A program made the position numbers and the translations under genes. A DNA stretch of 64,000 bases from Microtetraspora fusca (GTDB lineage Bacteria; Actinomycetota; Actinomycetes; Streptosporangiales; Streptosporangiaceae). The stretch covers positions 1 through 64,000 of the forward strand of contig NZ_BBYK01000076.1 of assembly GCF_001570365.1 (NCBI RefSeq), written 5' to 3'. This document shows, in pieces, positions 9,216 to 23,658 of this stretch. Numbering within the stretch: the stretch's first letter is position 1; each line of letters begins with the position of its first letter. The notes under the pieces were generated by a model, which made no database searches, was not told the DNA's origin, and was given only the letters and a program-made list of their open reading frames with translations.

Positions 9216-9245
9216 CTAAACGAACGTCATTCTTTTTGGACGGCG

Positions 9246-10877
9246 ATGTCACGCACTCTTTTCCGCAACGGCACGATCTGGACCGGCACCGGACACACCG
9301 TCACCGCACTCACCGTGCGGGACGGCCGCATCGAGGCAGTCGGGGCCGAGGCTCTCGCCGCAGAGCGAAGTGCCGACCAAGTCGTCGACCTCGAGGGCGG
9401 GCTGCTGCTGCCCGCCTTCGGCGACGGGCACTGCCACCCCGACCACGCCGGGTTCGAGGCGATGGGTCCGCCGATCCGGGACCGGGCCGGCGTGGAAGAG
9501 ATCGTCGAGGCGGTCCGCGAGTACGCGCTCGCGCATCCGGAAGACGAGTGGATCATCGGCGCCAGCTACGACTCGACCCTGGCCCCCGACGGCGTGTTCG
9601 ACGCCCGCTGGCTGGACGCCGCCGTGCCGGACCGGCCCGTCGTCCTGCGCGCCTGGGACTACCACACGATCTGGTGCAACACCGAGGCCATGCGGCGGGC
9701 CGGCGTGGACGCCTCCACGCCGGACACGGAGCGCGGCCGCTTCGCCCGCCGAGCCGACGGCGCACCGCTCGGCACGATGTACGAATGGGACGCGGTGGAC
9801 GCCGTGCTGCACGCCGCGCCCGCCCGCACCACCGAGGACCTGGTCCGGGCGCTCCAGATCGCCACCGAGGCCTACGCGGCGGCCGGCGTCACCTGGATCC
9901 AGGACGCCTGGGTGGAGCACGCCTCCGTGGACGCGTACGTCGAGGCGGCCCGCCGGGGCGTGCTCGCCACCCGGGTGAACCTCGGCCTGCGCGCCGACCC
10001 GGAACGCTGGCGCGAGCAGCTCGCCGAGTTCGCCGCCGACCGGGAGCGCGTCCGCGCGCTGGGCGACGACCGGCTCACCGCGAACACCGTCAAGTTCTTC
10101 GTCGACGGCATCCTGGAGAACCGCACCGCGTCGCTGCTCGCGCCGTACAGCGACGACCCGTGCACGCGTGGCATGCCCGTGTGGCCGTACGAGGAGCTGG
10201 TCGAGGCGTTCACCGCGGTGGACGCGATGGGCCTGCAGGCGCACCTGCACGCGATCGGCGACGCGGGCGTGCGGGCCGCGCTGGACGCGGTCGAGCACGT
10301 GACGCGGGTCAACGGGCCCCGGGACCGGCGGCCGGTCATCGCCCACGTGCAGCTCCTGGACGAGGTGGACCTGCCGCGCTTCGCCCGGCTCGGGGTGATC
10401 GCGAACCTCCAGCCCCTGTGGGCGCGCACCGACGCCGCGATGAAGGAGCTGACCTTCCCGCGGATCGGCGCCGAGCGCGCCCGCCGGCAGTACCTCATCG
10501 GCTCGCTGCTGCGCGCCGGGGTCACGGTGGCCTTCGGGAGCGACTGGCCGGTGAGCGACCACCGCCCGCTGGCCGGGCTGCCGGTCGCGGTGACCCGCGA
10601 GAACGAGGGGCGGGAGCCGGCCGGCGGCTGGCTGCCGGAGGAGCGGGTCGGCTTCGACGCCGCCCTGTCCGCGTACACGGCCGGTGTCGCCTACCAGGCG
10701 TTCGCCGAGAAGGAGCGCGGTCTGCTGGCCCCCGGCATGGCCGCCGACCTGGTCTGGGTCGACGCCGACATACGCCTGATGGATCCGCACGACATCGCGC
10801 TTCAGTCGGCCGTCCGCGGCACGTGGATGTCCGGCGCGCGCATCCACCCCCCTTCCGACAGGAGAAGCGCTCAATGA
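9246..10877 (+). CDS. YtcJ-type metal-dependent amidohydrolase
   Basis: A 543-residue member of the amidohydrolase superfamily (amidohydrolase_3, YtcJ/LAF3-like) that hydrolyses C-N bonds. Metal-site signatures are GDGHCHPDHAGF near residue 60, VKFFVDGILENR, the second His pair HLHAIGDAGV, IAHVQLLD and the late Asp motif FGSDWPVSDHRPL. The start is ATG 9246, close to a GGACGGCG ribosome site; the frame is open further upstream but antisense to tetR. The stop overlaps the permease start (ATGA, 10874-10877), so hydrolase and transporter are coupled. The substrate is unknown, perhaps an N-acyl amine that feeds the aminotransferase. Confidence 0.92.
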   Translation: MSRTLFRNGTIWTGTGHTVTALTVRDGRIEAVGAEALAAERSADQVVDLEGGLLLPAFGDGHCHPDHAGFEAMGPPIRDRAGVEEIVEAVREYALAHPEDEWIIGASYDSTLAPDGVFDARWLDAAVPDRPVVLRAWDYHTIWCNTEAMRRAGVDASTPDTERGRFARRADGAPLGTMYEWDAVDAVLHAAPARTTEDLVRALQIATEAYAAAGVTWIQDAWVEHASVDAYVEAARRGVLATRVNLGLRADPERWREQLAEFAADRERVRALGDDRLTANTVKFFVDGILENRTASLLAPYSDDPCTRGMPVWPYEELVEAFTAVDAMGLQAHLHAIGDAGVRAALDAVEHVTRVNGPRDRRPVIAHVQLLDEVDLPRFARLGVIANLQPLWARTDAAMKELTFPRIGAERARRQYLIGSLLRAGVTVAFGSDWPVSDHRPLAGLPVAVTRENEGREPAGGWLPEERVGFDAALSAYTAGVAYQAFAEKERGLLAPGMAADLVWVDADIRLMDPHDIALQSAVRGTWMSGARIHPPSDRRSAQ

Positions 10878-12214
10878 ACCAGCCAGCCGCCCCCTCGGGG
10901 CTGAAGCGGGTCCTCGGGGTGCGGGGCCTGACGCTGTTCGGGCTCACCTACCTCGCCCCCGTGGCCGTCTTCACGACGTACGGCACGGTCACGCAGATCA
11001 CCAAGGGTCACCTGCCGTCGGCGTACGTGGTCGCCCTCGTGGTCATGCTGTTCACGGCGATCAGCTACGGCCGGATGGCGCGGGCGTATCCGACCGCCGG
11101 GTCGGCCTACACCTACACGCAGCAGACCTTCGGCGGGCACGTCGGTTTCATGACCGGGTGGACGCTGATGCTCGACTACCTCTTCCTCCCGATGATCAAC
11201 TTCCTGCTCATCGGGATCTACCTGAACAGCCAGTTCCCCGCCGTGCCGCAATGGGCGTTCACGCTGGCCGCGCTGCTCGTGGTGTTCGGGCTCAACATCC
11301 TCGGCATCACCGTGATGAGCCGGGTCAGTGTGGCGGTCGTCGGCGCCTCCGTGGTGCTGATCCTCGTGTTCGTCGCGCTGGCGCTCAAGCACCTGTCGGG
11401 CCACCCCTCCCCGGCGCCCTTCGAGGTCTTCACGCCCGGTGCGGGCGTGTTCACCGGCGCGGCCGTCCTGGCGCTGAGCTTCCTCGGGTTCGACGCCGTC
11501 TCCACGCTGTCGGAGGAGGCCAAGGAGCCGCGCCGCGACATCCCGCGGGCGATCGTGCTGACCACGCTGATCGGCGGGCTGCTTTTCGTCCTGGTCGCGT
11601 GGATGGGCGGGCTGGCCCACCCCGGGTACGACGACTTCGCCAACCCCGACACCGCCGGGGTGGACATCATGGCCGCGCTGGGCGGCGCCGCGTTCGAGAC
11701 GATCTTCGTGGGCATCTACGTGATCGGCGCCTTCGGGTCGGCGATGACCACGCAGGCGAGCGTCTCCCGCATCCTGTACTCCATGGGACGGGACGGCGTG
11801 CTGCCCAAGCGCGTCTTCAGCCTGCTGCACCCGCGCTTCAAGTCGCCGATCTTCGCGGTGTCCGTCGTGTCCGTGGTGTCGCTCGTCGCGCTCTTCATCA
11901 GCCTGGACAACGCGGTCGTGATGGTGAACTTCGGCGCGCTGATCGCCTTCTCGATGGTCAACCTCACCGTGATCAAGCACTACATCGTGGACGGCGGGCG
12001 GCGCTCGGCGGGCGACCTGTTCCACTACGGCCTGCTGCCGCTGGTGGGCTTCGCCCTGACGGTCTGGCTGTGGACGAGCCTGGAGGGAGTGACCTTTGCG
12101 GTCGGGCTGGTCTGGATGGCCCTCGGCCTGCTCTACCTGACCGGCCTCACCCGGTTCTTCCGCCGCAGGCCCCCGGTGATGACCTTCTCCGACGCCGATC
12201 CGGTCACCACCTGA
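10874..12214 (+). CDS. APC family amino acid/polyamine permease
   Basis: A 446-residue inner-membrane permease with about 12 hydrophobic helices. The APC signatures GLTYLAPVAVFTTYGTVTQI in helix 1, YGRMARAYPTAGSAYTYTQQ and SFLGFDAVSTLSEEAKEPRR are typical of PuuP/YjeH-like importers. The start at 10874 has AGGAGAAG just upstream and overlaps the hydrolase stop. It probably brings in the amine or amino acid used by this locus. A perfect 12-bp hairpin follows about 40 bp after the stop. Confidence 0.93.
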   Translation: MNQPAAPSGLKRVLGVRGLTLFGLTYLAPVAVFTTYGTVTQITKGHLPSAYVVALVVMLFTAISYGRMARAYPTAGSAYTYTQQTFGGHVGFMTGWTLMLDYLFLPMINFLLIGIYLNSQFPAVPQWAFTLAALLVVFGLNILGITVMSRVSVAVVGASVVLILVFVALALKHLSGHPSPAPFEVFTPGAGVFTGAAVLALSFLGFDAVSTLSEEAKEPRRDIPRAIVLTTLIGGLLFVLVAWMGGLAHPGYDDFANPDTAGVDIMAALGGAAFETIFVGIYVIGAFGSAMTTQASVSRILYSMGRDGVLPKRVFSLLHPRFKSPIFAVSVVSVVSLVALFISLDNAVVMVNFGALIAFSMVNLTVIKHYIVDGGRRSAGDLFHYGLLPLVGFALTVWLWTSLEGVTFAVGLVWMALGLLYLTGLTRFFRRRPPVMTFSDADPVTT

Positions 12215-12254
12215 CCGACACGATCGCTCGATCGGAGCCGTCTGAAGTCCATTC

Positions 12255-12285
12255 CGCCGGGGCCCCTTCCATCGGGGCCCCGGCG
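12255..12285. terminator. perfect 12-bp hairpin terminator
   Basis: CGCCGGGGCCCC at 12255-12266 pairs perfectly with GGGGCCCCGGCG at 12274-12285 around a 7-base loop. It lies between the convergent permease and monooxygenase genes and can serve both strands. Confidence 0.9.
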
Positions 12286-12296
12286 TCGCAGATCGG

Positions 12297-13985
12297 CTAC
12301 GACGACAGGGTGAACCCCTCGTAGTCCTTCGCGGCGACCTCGTCGCATTTCTGCCGGTAGACCCCGACGCCGCCGCAGTAGGGCAGGATGACGCGCGGTT
12401 TGCCGGGGACGTTCGCCCCCATGAACCAGGAGTCGGCGGTGGGATAGAGCGTGAGGTCGCCCATCTCCTTCACGTGCTCGACCCACGCGTCCTCGGCCTC
12501 CACGGTCGCGTCGATCGACGCGAAGCCGCGCCGGCGCAGGAACGTGACGCAGTCCGCGATCCACTCGACGTGCTGTTCGATGGACACCACCATGTTGCTG
12601 AGCACGGACGGGCTGCCCGGGCCGGTGACGGTGAACAGGTTGGGGAAGCCGGCCGTGCCGATGCCGAGATAGGTCCGGGGGCCCTCGGCCCACTTCTCCC
12701 TCAGGGACCTGCCGCCCTTCCCCCGGATGTCGATGGACAGCAGGGCGCCGGTCATGGCGTCGAAGCCGGTCGCCAGCACGATGTCGTCGAACTCGTGCTC
12801 CCCGTCCGTGGTCCGGATCCCTTTCGGGGTGATCTCCACGATCGGGGACCGCCGGAGATCGACCAGGGTGACGTCGTCCCGGTTGTACGTCGCGTAGTAG
12901 CCGGAGTCGAGGCAGGGGCGCTTGGTGCCGACGGGATGGTCCGTCGGCGACAGCGCCGAGGCCACGTCCGGGTCGGCCACGATCTCGCGGATCTTGCCGC
13001 GGATGAACTCGGCCGCGGTGTCGTTGGCCCTCCTGTCGAAGAGGATGTCGGTGTAGGAGATCAGGATGTCGACGAGGTTGCCCTTCTCCCAGCTCTCCTG
13101 GTATCGCCGCTCCCGCTCCTCGGGCCGTACCTCCAGCGCGGACTTCACCGGGAAGTCGACGGGAATGCCGAAGAGCGACTCGCGGGCCAGCCGCCGGTGT
13201 TCGGGGTACCCCGCCTTCATGGCCCGCTGCTTCTCGGGGTCGAGGGGGACGTTGCGGGCGGGCATGCTGAAATTCGGCGTCCGCTGGAAGACGGTCAGAT
13301 GAGCGGCCTGCTCGGCGATGATCGGGATGGACTGGATGCCGGAGGAGCCGGTCCCGATGACGGCGACCCGCCGCCCGGTGAAGTCGACGCCCTCGTGCGG
13401 CCAGCGGCCGGTGTGGTGGCAGTCGCCCTCGAAGCGCTCCAGCCCCTCGACCTCGGGGCTCTTCACGGCGGACAGGCAGCCGGTCGCCATGACGAGGAAC
13501 TGCGCCGACACGGTCTCCCCGGCGTCCGTCCCGGCGTGCGTCCCGGCGTCCCTCCCGAGGTCATCCCCGGCGACCTGCGCGGCGCCTTCCCCGGGCTCCG
13601 TACGGATCACCCAGTGGCTGGCCGCCTCGTCGAAGCGGGCGGCCGCCACCCGTGTGCCGAGCCGGATGTCGCGGCGCAGGTCGAACCGGTCGGCGACGTG
13701 CTCGATGTACCGCAGGAGCTCCGGCTGGCTCGGGTACTTCTCCGTCCAGACCCACTCCTGTTCGAGCTCGGGGGAGAAGGAGTAGGAGTACTCCATGCTC
13801 TCGATGTCACAGCGCGCGCCGGGGTAGCGGTTCCAGTACCACGTGCCGCCGACGCCGCCGGCGGCCTCGTACACGCGTACGCGCAGTCCGAGCCGCCGCA
13901 GGCGGTGGAGCATGTACAGGCCGGCGAGTCCCGCCCCCACGACGACCGCGTCGAAGTGGGCCGCGGCCGTCTCGTCGCGCGCCAT
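12297..13985 (-). CDS. Baeyer-Villiger flavin monooxygenase
   Basis: A 562-residue class B FAD/NADPH monooxygenase converting ketones to esters or lactones. The FAD Rossmann motif is VVGAGLAGLYMLHRLRRLG (about residues 16-34). The BVMO fingerprint FEGDCHHTGRWP occupies residues 185-196 and matches FxGxxxHxxxWP exactly. The second, NADPH-binding Rossmann motif is VAVIGTGSSGIQSIP. The C-terminal part contains the ATGFD motif. It lies 136 bp downstream of a TetR gene on the same strand, the likely regulator. The substrate cannot be read from sequence. A small duplicated Asp/Thr/Ala/Gly stretch near residues 145-160 is a linker peculiarity. Confidence 0.95.
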   Translation of the reverse strand: MARDETAAAHFDAVVVGAGLAGLYMLHRLRRLGLRVRVYEAAGGVGGTWYWNRYPGARCDIESMEYSYSFSPELEQEWVWTEKYPSQPELLRYIEHVADRFDLRRDIRLGTRVAAARFDEAASHWVIRTEPGEGAAQVAGDDLGRDAGTHAGTDAGETVSAQFLVMATGCLSAVKSPEVEGLERFEGDCHHTGRWPHEGVDFTGRRVAVIGTGSSGIQSIPIIAEQAAHLTVFQRTPNFSMPARNVPLDPEKQRAMKAGYPEHRRLARESLFGIPVDFPVKSALEVRPEERERRYQESWEKGNLVDILISYTDILFDRRANDTAAEFIRGKIREIVADPDVASALSPTDHPVGTKRPCLDSGYYATYNRDDVTLVDLRRSPIVEITPKGIRTTDGEHEFDDIVLATGFDAMTGALLSIDIRGKGGRSLREKWAEGPRTYLGIGTAGFPNLFTVTGPGSPSVLSNMVVSIEQHVEWIADCVTFLRRRGFASIDATVEAEDAWVEHVKEMGDLTLYPTADSWFMGANVPGKPRVILPYCGGVGVYRQKCDEVAAKDYEGFTLSS

Positions 13986-14121
13986 GAATCACCTCGCTGG
14001 TGAATCCGGAGGCCAGGCCGACCCCTCGCCGCCTTCGTCCGGAATGTGATCTACCTCACGAACGTAAGACGCCTGACGAATCCCGTCAACGTCGGTGAAA
14101 GTGGCATATGTCCAGACCCTC

Positions 14122-14943
14122 TCAGCCGCGTTCGAGCAGGACCGCGATGCCGTCCAGCATGCGGTGCAGGCCGAACTCGAAGATGTTCTCCGGCTCGGAC
14201 GCCTCGAACGCCTCGGCGCCGAACTCCGACACCATCGGCAGGCGGGGGTCTCGCATTGTGCGCTCGAACGCCTCCTGCCGGGCGGCCGCCCACTGCCGCC
14301 GCGTGTGGCGTGTCCTGCGCGCCGCCTGCGCCTCGTACGCGAGCGGTACGGCGGCGCTCTGCAGGTACGTGCCGATCATGATGGCGATCTGGACGAGGGT
14401 GGCGAAGTCGAGACCGTGCCCGCCCAGCGCGCGCATCCGCCAGTCGGTGTAGGCCAGCAGGTTCGGCGCGTTCGGCGGGCGCGTGGTGGCGGCGGCCAGA
14501 TGCGACAGCCAGGGGTGCGCGCGGTAGAGGGCCCACTCCTCGCGCGCGGACAGCTCCAGCTTGGCCCGCCAGCCGTCGGGGCCGGGCTCCGGCAGGGGTC
14601 GCGCGCCGAAGACGGCGTCCACCATCAGGTCGTTGAGCTCCTCGCGGCCGGTCACGTACCGGTACAGCGACATCACGCCGACCCCGAGGTCGCCGGCGAG
14701 GCGGCGCATCGACACGGCGCCGACTCCTTCCCGATCGGCCAGCGCGACGGCCGCGCGCACGATGACGTCCTGGTCCAGGCCGGCCTCGGCGACCTCGGGC
14801 GTCCGCCGCGCCTCCACCGTGGCCGGGCGGTCGGCGACGCGCGCCCGGTACGCCCGGGCGCTGCAGGCGCGGGAGCAGTACCGCCGGGGACGCCCCCGCA
14901 CGCTGGGCCGCAACGCGCGCCCGCACATCTCGCATGTCGCCAC
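14122..14943 (-). CDS. TetR family regulator with N-terminal Cys-rich finger
   Basis: A 273-residue protein. It begins VATCEMCGRALRPSV and continues to RRYCSRACSARAYRARV, so four cysteines in C-x2-C...C-x3-C arrangement precede the TetR HTH (AGLDQDVIVRAAVALADREG, then DLGVGVMSLYRYVTGREEL). The finger resembles the short zinc ribbons found ahead of some actinobacterial TetR proteins. GTG at 14943 was chosen because AAGAGGAC lies 8-9 nt upstream; the frame stays open to 15084. It is divergent from the ABC exporter and upstream of the monooxygenase, so it may control either. Confidence 0.88.
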   Translation of the reverse strand: MATCEMCGRALRPSVRGRPRRYCSRACSARAYRARVADRPATVEARRTPEVAEAGLDQDVIVRAAVALADREGVGAVSMRRLAGDLGVGVMSLYRYVTGREELNDLMVDAVFGARPLPEPGPDGWRAKLELSAREEWALYRAHPWLSHLAAATTRPPNAPNLLAYTDWRMRALGGHGLDFATLVQIAIMIGTYLQSAAVPLAYEAQAARRTRHTRRQWAAARQEAFERTMRDPRLPMVSEFGAEAFEASEPENIFEFGLHRMLDGIAVLLERG

Positions 14944-15022
14944 GATCGCCGTCCTCTTTTCATCACGGAGCGATTTCGTGTCGAAATTATAATTCATCCT
15001 GGCAAATAAGGATTCATGCGAA

Positions 15023-15817
15023 TTGATGTACGGTGTATTTATGACTCGTGCACCGTACGACGAGCGCGTGACGAACACCGTCACCGCCGCACTTGAGCTT
15101 CATCACGTGACAAAGCGCCACGGCGTGGGCGCCGCCGCCGTGACCGCGCTGGACCAGGTGTCCCTGTCCATCCCGCGCGGCACCTTCACCGCCGTCATGG
15201 GCCCGTCGGGGTCGGGCAAGAGCACGCTGCTGCACTGCGCGGCGGGGCTCGACCGGCCGGACTCCGGGGCCGTGGTCCTCGACGGGCGTGACCTGACCGG
15301 CCTGGACGAGACGGCGCTGACCCGGTTGCGGCGTGAGCGTATGGGGTTCGTCTTCCAGTCGTTCAACCTCGTGCCCACGCTGACCGTGGAGCAGAACGCG
15401 GTGCTGCCCCTGGAGTTCGCCGGCCGCCGGGCCGACGGGCGGCGGGTACGCGGGCTGCTCGGGAGGCTGGGACTCGGCGACCGGATCGACCACCGCCCGG
15501 CTGAGTTGTCCGGCGGGCAGCAGCAGCGGGTGGCCATCGCCCGCGCGCTGCTCTCCCAGCCGGCGATCATCTTCGCCGACGAGCCGACCGGCGCCCTCGA
15601 CACCCAGGCCGCGCGCGAGGTGCTCGGCATCCTTCGCGAGGCGGTGACCGCGTCCGGGCAGACGATCGTGATGGTGACGCACGACCCGGTGGCGGCCTCG
15701 TACGCCGACGCGGTGGTGTTCTTCGCCGACGGACGGATCGTGGACCACATGGCGCGGCCGGACGCGGGAGCGGTGGCCGCGCGGATGGCCCGCCTCTCCG
15801 CGAGGGGGGCCGCCTGA
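15023..15817 (+). CDS. ABC transporter ATP-binding protein (MacB/LolD type)
   Basis: The ATPase of a two-gene exporter. Walker A is GPSGSGKST, the Q-loop lies in FVFQSFNLVPTLTV, the signature is LSGGQQQRVAIARALL, Walker B is IIFADEPTGALD and the H-loop is MVTHDP. This matches the LolD/MacB subfamily that partners FtsX-like permeases. Starts at TTG 15023, ATG 15026 or ATG 15041 are all possible; AAGGA at 15008-15012 favours the first two. The TGA overlaps the permease ATG at 15817. Export of a hydrophobic or antimicrobial compound is the usual role. Confidence 0.93.
   Translation: MMYGVFMTRAPYDERVTNTVTAALELHHVTKRHGVGAAAVTALDQVSLSIPRGTFTAVMGPSGSGKSTLLHCAAGLDRPDSGAVVLDGRDLTGLDETALTRLRRERMGFVFQSFNLVPTLTVEQNAVLPLEFAGRRADGRRVRGLLGRLGLGDRIDHRPAELSGGQQQRVAIARALLSQPAIIFADEPTGALDTQAAREVLGILREAVTASGQTIVMVTHDPVAASYADAVVFFADGRIVDHMARPDAGAVAARMARLSARGAA
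15028..15058. promoter_or_regulatory. inverted repeat at the TetR/ABC divergent promoter
   Basis: GTACGGTG at 15028-15035 and CACCGTAC at 15051-15058 are perfect 8-bp inverted arms separated by 15 bp. The surrounding 14960-15050 is AT-rich for this genome, as expected of a promoter. The repeat overlaps the proposed N-terminal codons of the ABC ATPase, so repression of the exporter by the neighbouring TetR is plausible. Inferred from symmetry and position. Confidence 0.6.
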
Positions 15818-17145
15818 TGGGCTGGAGGTTGGCGTTCGCCACGGTGCGGGCGCACCTGGGGTCGTATCTGGCGTCGGCCGGGGTGACGCTGGCCGGCACC
15901 GCGCTGCTCACCGCGTTCGCGAGCCTGCTGGAAACCGGGCTGGCGACCGGACGCGACAGCGGATTCCTGATCATGCTGCCCGCGATCCTGGGCGGCTGGA
16001 CCGTGGCGATCGTGGGGTTCGGGGTGGTCTCGACCGTGTCCCTGACGATCCAGCACAGGGAGCGGGAGCTGGCGCTGCTGCGCTCGATCGCCGCCACCCC
16101 GCGGCAGGTCCGGCGGAACGTCGTGCGGGAGACGGTGATCGCGGCCGTCCCCGCGATCGCGGCGGGGGTGGCGCCCGGCGTGGGGCTGGGCGCGATCGTC
16201 CTCGGGCGGCTGGTCGACGCCGGGCTCGTCGCGGACGGCACCACGGTCCAGGTGGGCTGGCGGGGCATCGCGTTCGTGGCGGGCATGTCGCTGCTGACCG
16301 CGGTCGGGGCCGCCCTGATCTCCAGCCGGCGCGCCGTCTCGATCCCGCCCGTGCGCGCGCTGGCGGCGGCGGCACCGCAGCCCGCGCGGGCCCTGGGGCG
16401 CGGCCGGGTGCTCTCCGGGGTGGGGCTGCTGGCCGTGGGGCTCGCACTGTCCTTCGGGACGCTGTTCATGGAGAACGGCCCGCTGCTGTCGAGCACCGCG
16501 GGGCCGGCGGGCGTCGCGGTCGCCGTGGGGCTCGCCCTGCTCAGCCCGGCTGCCCTGCGGCCCGTCAGATGGCTGTCGGAGGCTCGGCTGGGCGCGACCG
16601 TACGGCTGGCCGCGCGCAACCTCCATGCCGGGGCCAGGCAGGGCGGCGCCGTCGCGTCGCCGCTGATCCTCCTGGTCGGCATCGCCGGCGGGACGCTCTA
16701 CATGCAGTCCACCGAGGACAGCGTCACCCATCGGGGCGACGACGTGAGCGCGCAACTCGCTCCGGTGAACTACCTGGTCGTCGCCATGATCATCGCGTTC
16801 ACGGCGATCGTGGTGGTCAACACCCTGATCGCGGCGACCCGGCGGCGCCGCCGGGAGTTCGGCCTGCTGCGGCTGTCGGCGGCCACCCGGCGGCAGGTGG
16901 TGTGGATGGTCGCCGCCGAGGGCGCGATCACGGCGGTCCTGGCGGTCGCGCTCGGCACGGTCGCCGTCGCCGCGACGACCGTGCCGTACAGCCTGGTCAA
17001 GACCGGATCTCCGATCGCCACGGGGCCGGGGTGGATGTACGCCGCCATCGCCGGGGCGGCGCTCCTGCTCGTGCTGGCCGCCACGATCCCGACCGCCGTG
17101 TCCGCGCTGCGCGTCCGCCCGGTGGACGCGCTGACCTCGGTGTGA
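15817..17145 (+). CDS. FtsX-like ABC permease
   Basis: A 442-residue permease with two FtsX-type cores. There is an N-terminal helix, two groups of helices around 50-165 and 310-440, and a central linker. REREFGLLRL-like coupling segments occur twice (HRERELALLRSIAATPRQVR and RRREFGLLRLSAATRRQV), a hallmark of the MacB/FtsX family where each half touches the ATPase. It is translationally coupled to the ATPase gene. Convergent with the hydroxylase at the end of the NRPS operon, 31 bp apart. Confidence 0.92.
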   Translation: MGWRLAFATVRAHLGSYLASAGVTLAGTALLTAFASLLETGLATGRDSGFLIMLPAILGGWTVAIVGFGVVSTVSLTIQHRERELALLRSIAATPRQVRRNVVRETVIAAVPAIAAGVAPGVGLGAIVLGRLVDAGLVADGTTVQVGWRGIAFVAGMSLLTAVGAALISSRRAVSIPPVRALAAAAPQPARALGRGRVLSGVGLLAVGLALSFGTLFMENGPLLSSTAGPAGVAVAVGLALLSPAALRPVRWLSEARLGATVRLAARNLHAGARQGGAVASPLILLVGIAGGTLYMQSTEDSVTHRGDDVSAQLAPVNYLVVAMIIAFTAIVVVNTLIAATRRRRREFGLLRLSAATRRQVVWMVAAEGAITAVLAVALGTVAVAATTVPYSLVKTGSPIATGPGWMYAAIAGAALLLVLAATIPTAVSALRVRPVDALTSV

Positions 17146-17176
17146 GGCAGCGCGTCCCGGGCGGGCGGAGCCGCCG

Positions 17177-18147
17177 TCAGGCGGTCATCGCGACCAGGAT
17201 CCGGCGGGCGCCGGTGAAGGGCTCCCGGCCGTGCGCGCACAGCATGTTGTTGATGATCATCAGGTCGCCCTCGCGCCAGGGGAACGCGTACGAGACCTCG
17301 TCGTACGCGGCCGTGACGGCGTCGAGGTCGGCGGAGGCGATCGGGGAGCCGTCGGCGAGGTAGGCGTTGCGGGGCAGGTCGGCCTCGCCGTACAGGCTGA
17401 GGAGGGCCTCGCGGACCTCCTCGTCCAGGCTGCTGACGTGGAACAGGTTGGCCTGGTTGAACCAGACCGGCTCCCCGGTCAGCGGCTCGGTCTGCCAGGA
17501 CGGGCGGTGGTGCCGGGTGCGCAGCCCCTCGTCGGTCCACTCGTACGTCAGACCGTGGTCGGCGCAGTACCGCTCGACCGCGGCCCGGTCGTCGGTCTGG
17601 AACGACTCCTGCCAGGACAGGCCGAGCCCCTCGCGGAACGCCCGGGCGTACACGACGCCGGCCGCGAACCGCTCCCGCACCTCCTCCGGGACCGTGCGGA
17701 ACATCGCGCGGCTGTCGGCGATGGGCGTGGCCCCGCCGGTGGCCGCCGCCGTCTGGCAGAAGAAGAACAGGTGCCCGGGCCAGGTGTCCGAGTACGAGTT
17801 CTCGTTGTGCATCGGGAGCGGCTGGTCGGCGGGGTACTCGGTGGAGGTGTAGATGGACTCCGTGACCGACGTGCGCGGGGTCGAGCGCTCGGTGTAGCGC
17901 AGCGGCTCGCCCCCGACCACCCGGACGATCCGGTCGAACAGCTCCAGATCGACCGGCAGGTCGCGGAGCAGCACCGCGCCGTGCTCGGCGAGGGCGGCCC
18001 GCAGCCCGTCGCGGTGGGCCGTCACCCAGTCGAGGTGGCCGGTCGCGTCCTGGCCGAGGGCGTACACCGCGATGGCGGTGTGGCCGTTGCCCTCGACGTG
18101 TCCGGCCACCGACCCCAGCAGGGGCGCCTCAGTGGGGGTGACTCCGG

Positions 18148-18151
<4 letters not shown>
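17177..18151 (-). CDS. SyrP-like TauD/TfdA Fe(II)/2-oxoglutarate hydroxylase
   Basis: A 324-residue non-haem iron dioxygenase. The metal site is His115-x-Glu117 in PMHNENSYSDTWPGH and distal His307 in CAHGREPFTGARRIL, whose Arg binds 2-oxoglutarate. The HNE..SY and GGATPIADSR blocks are typical of SyrP-like enzymes, which beta-hydroxylate Asp on a carrier protein in syringomycin synthesis. Glu rather than Gly or Ala at the second ligand argues against a halogenase. It is the last gene of the operon and its ATG overlaps the NRPS stop by 4 bp. With an Asn-type module in the cluster, beta-hydroxylation of that residue is the leading hypothesis. Confidence 0.9.
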
Positions 18152-23654
<5,503 letters not shown>

Positions 23655-23658
<4 letters not shown>

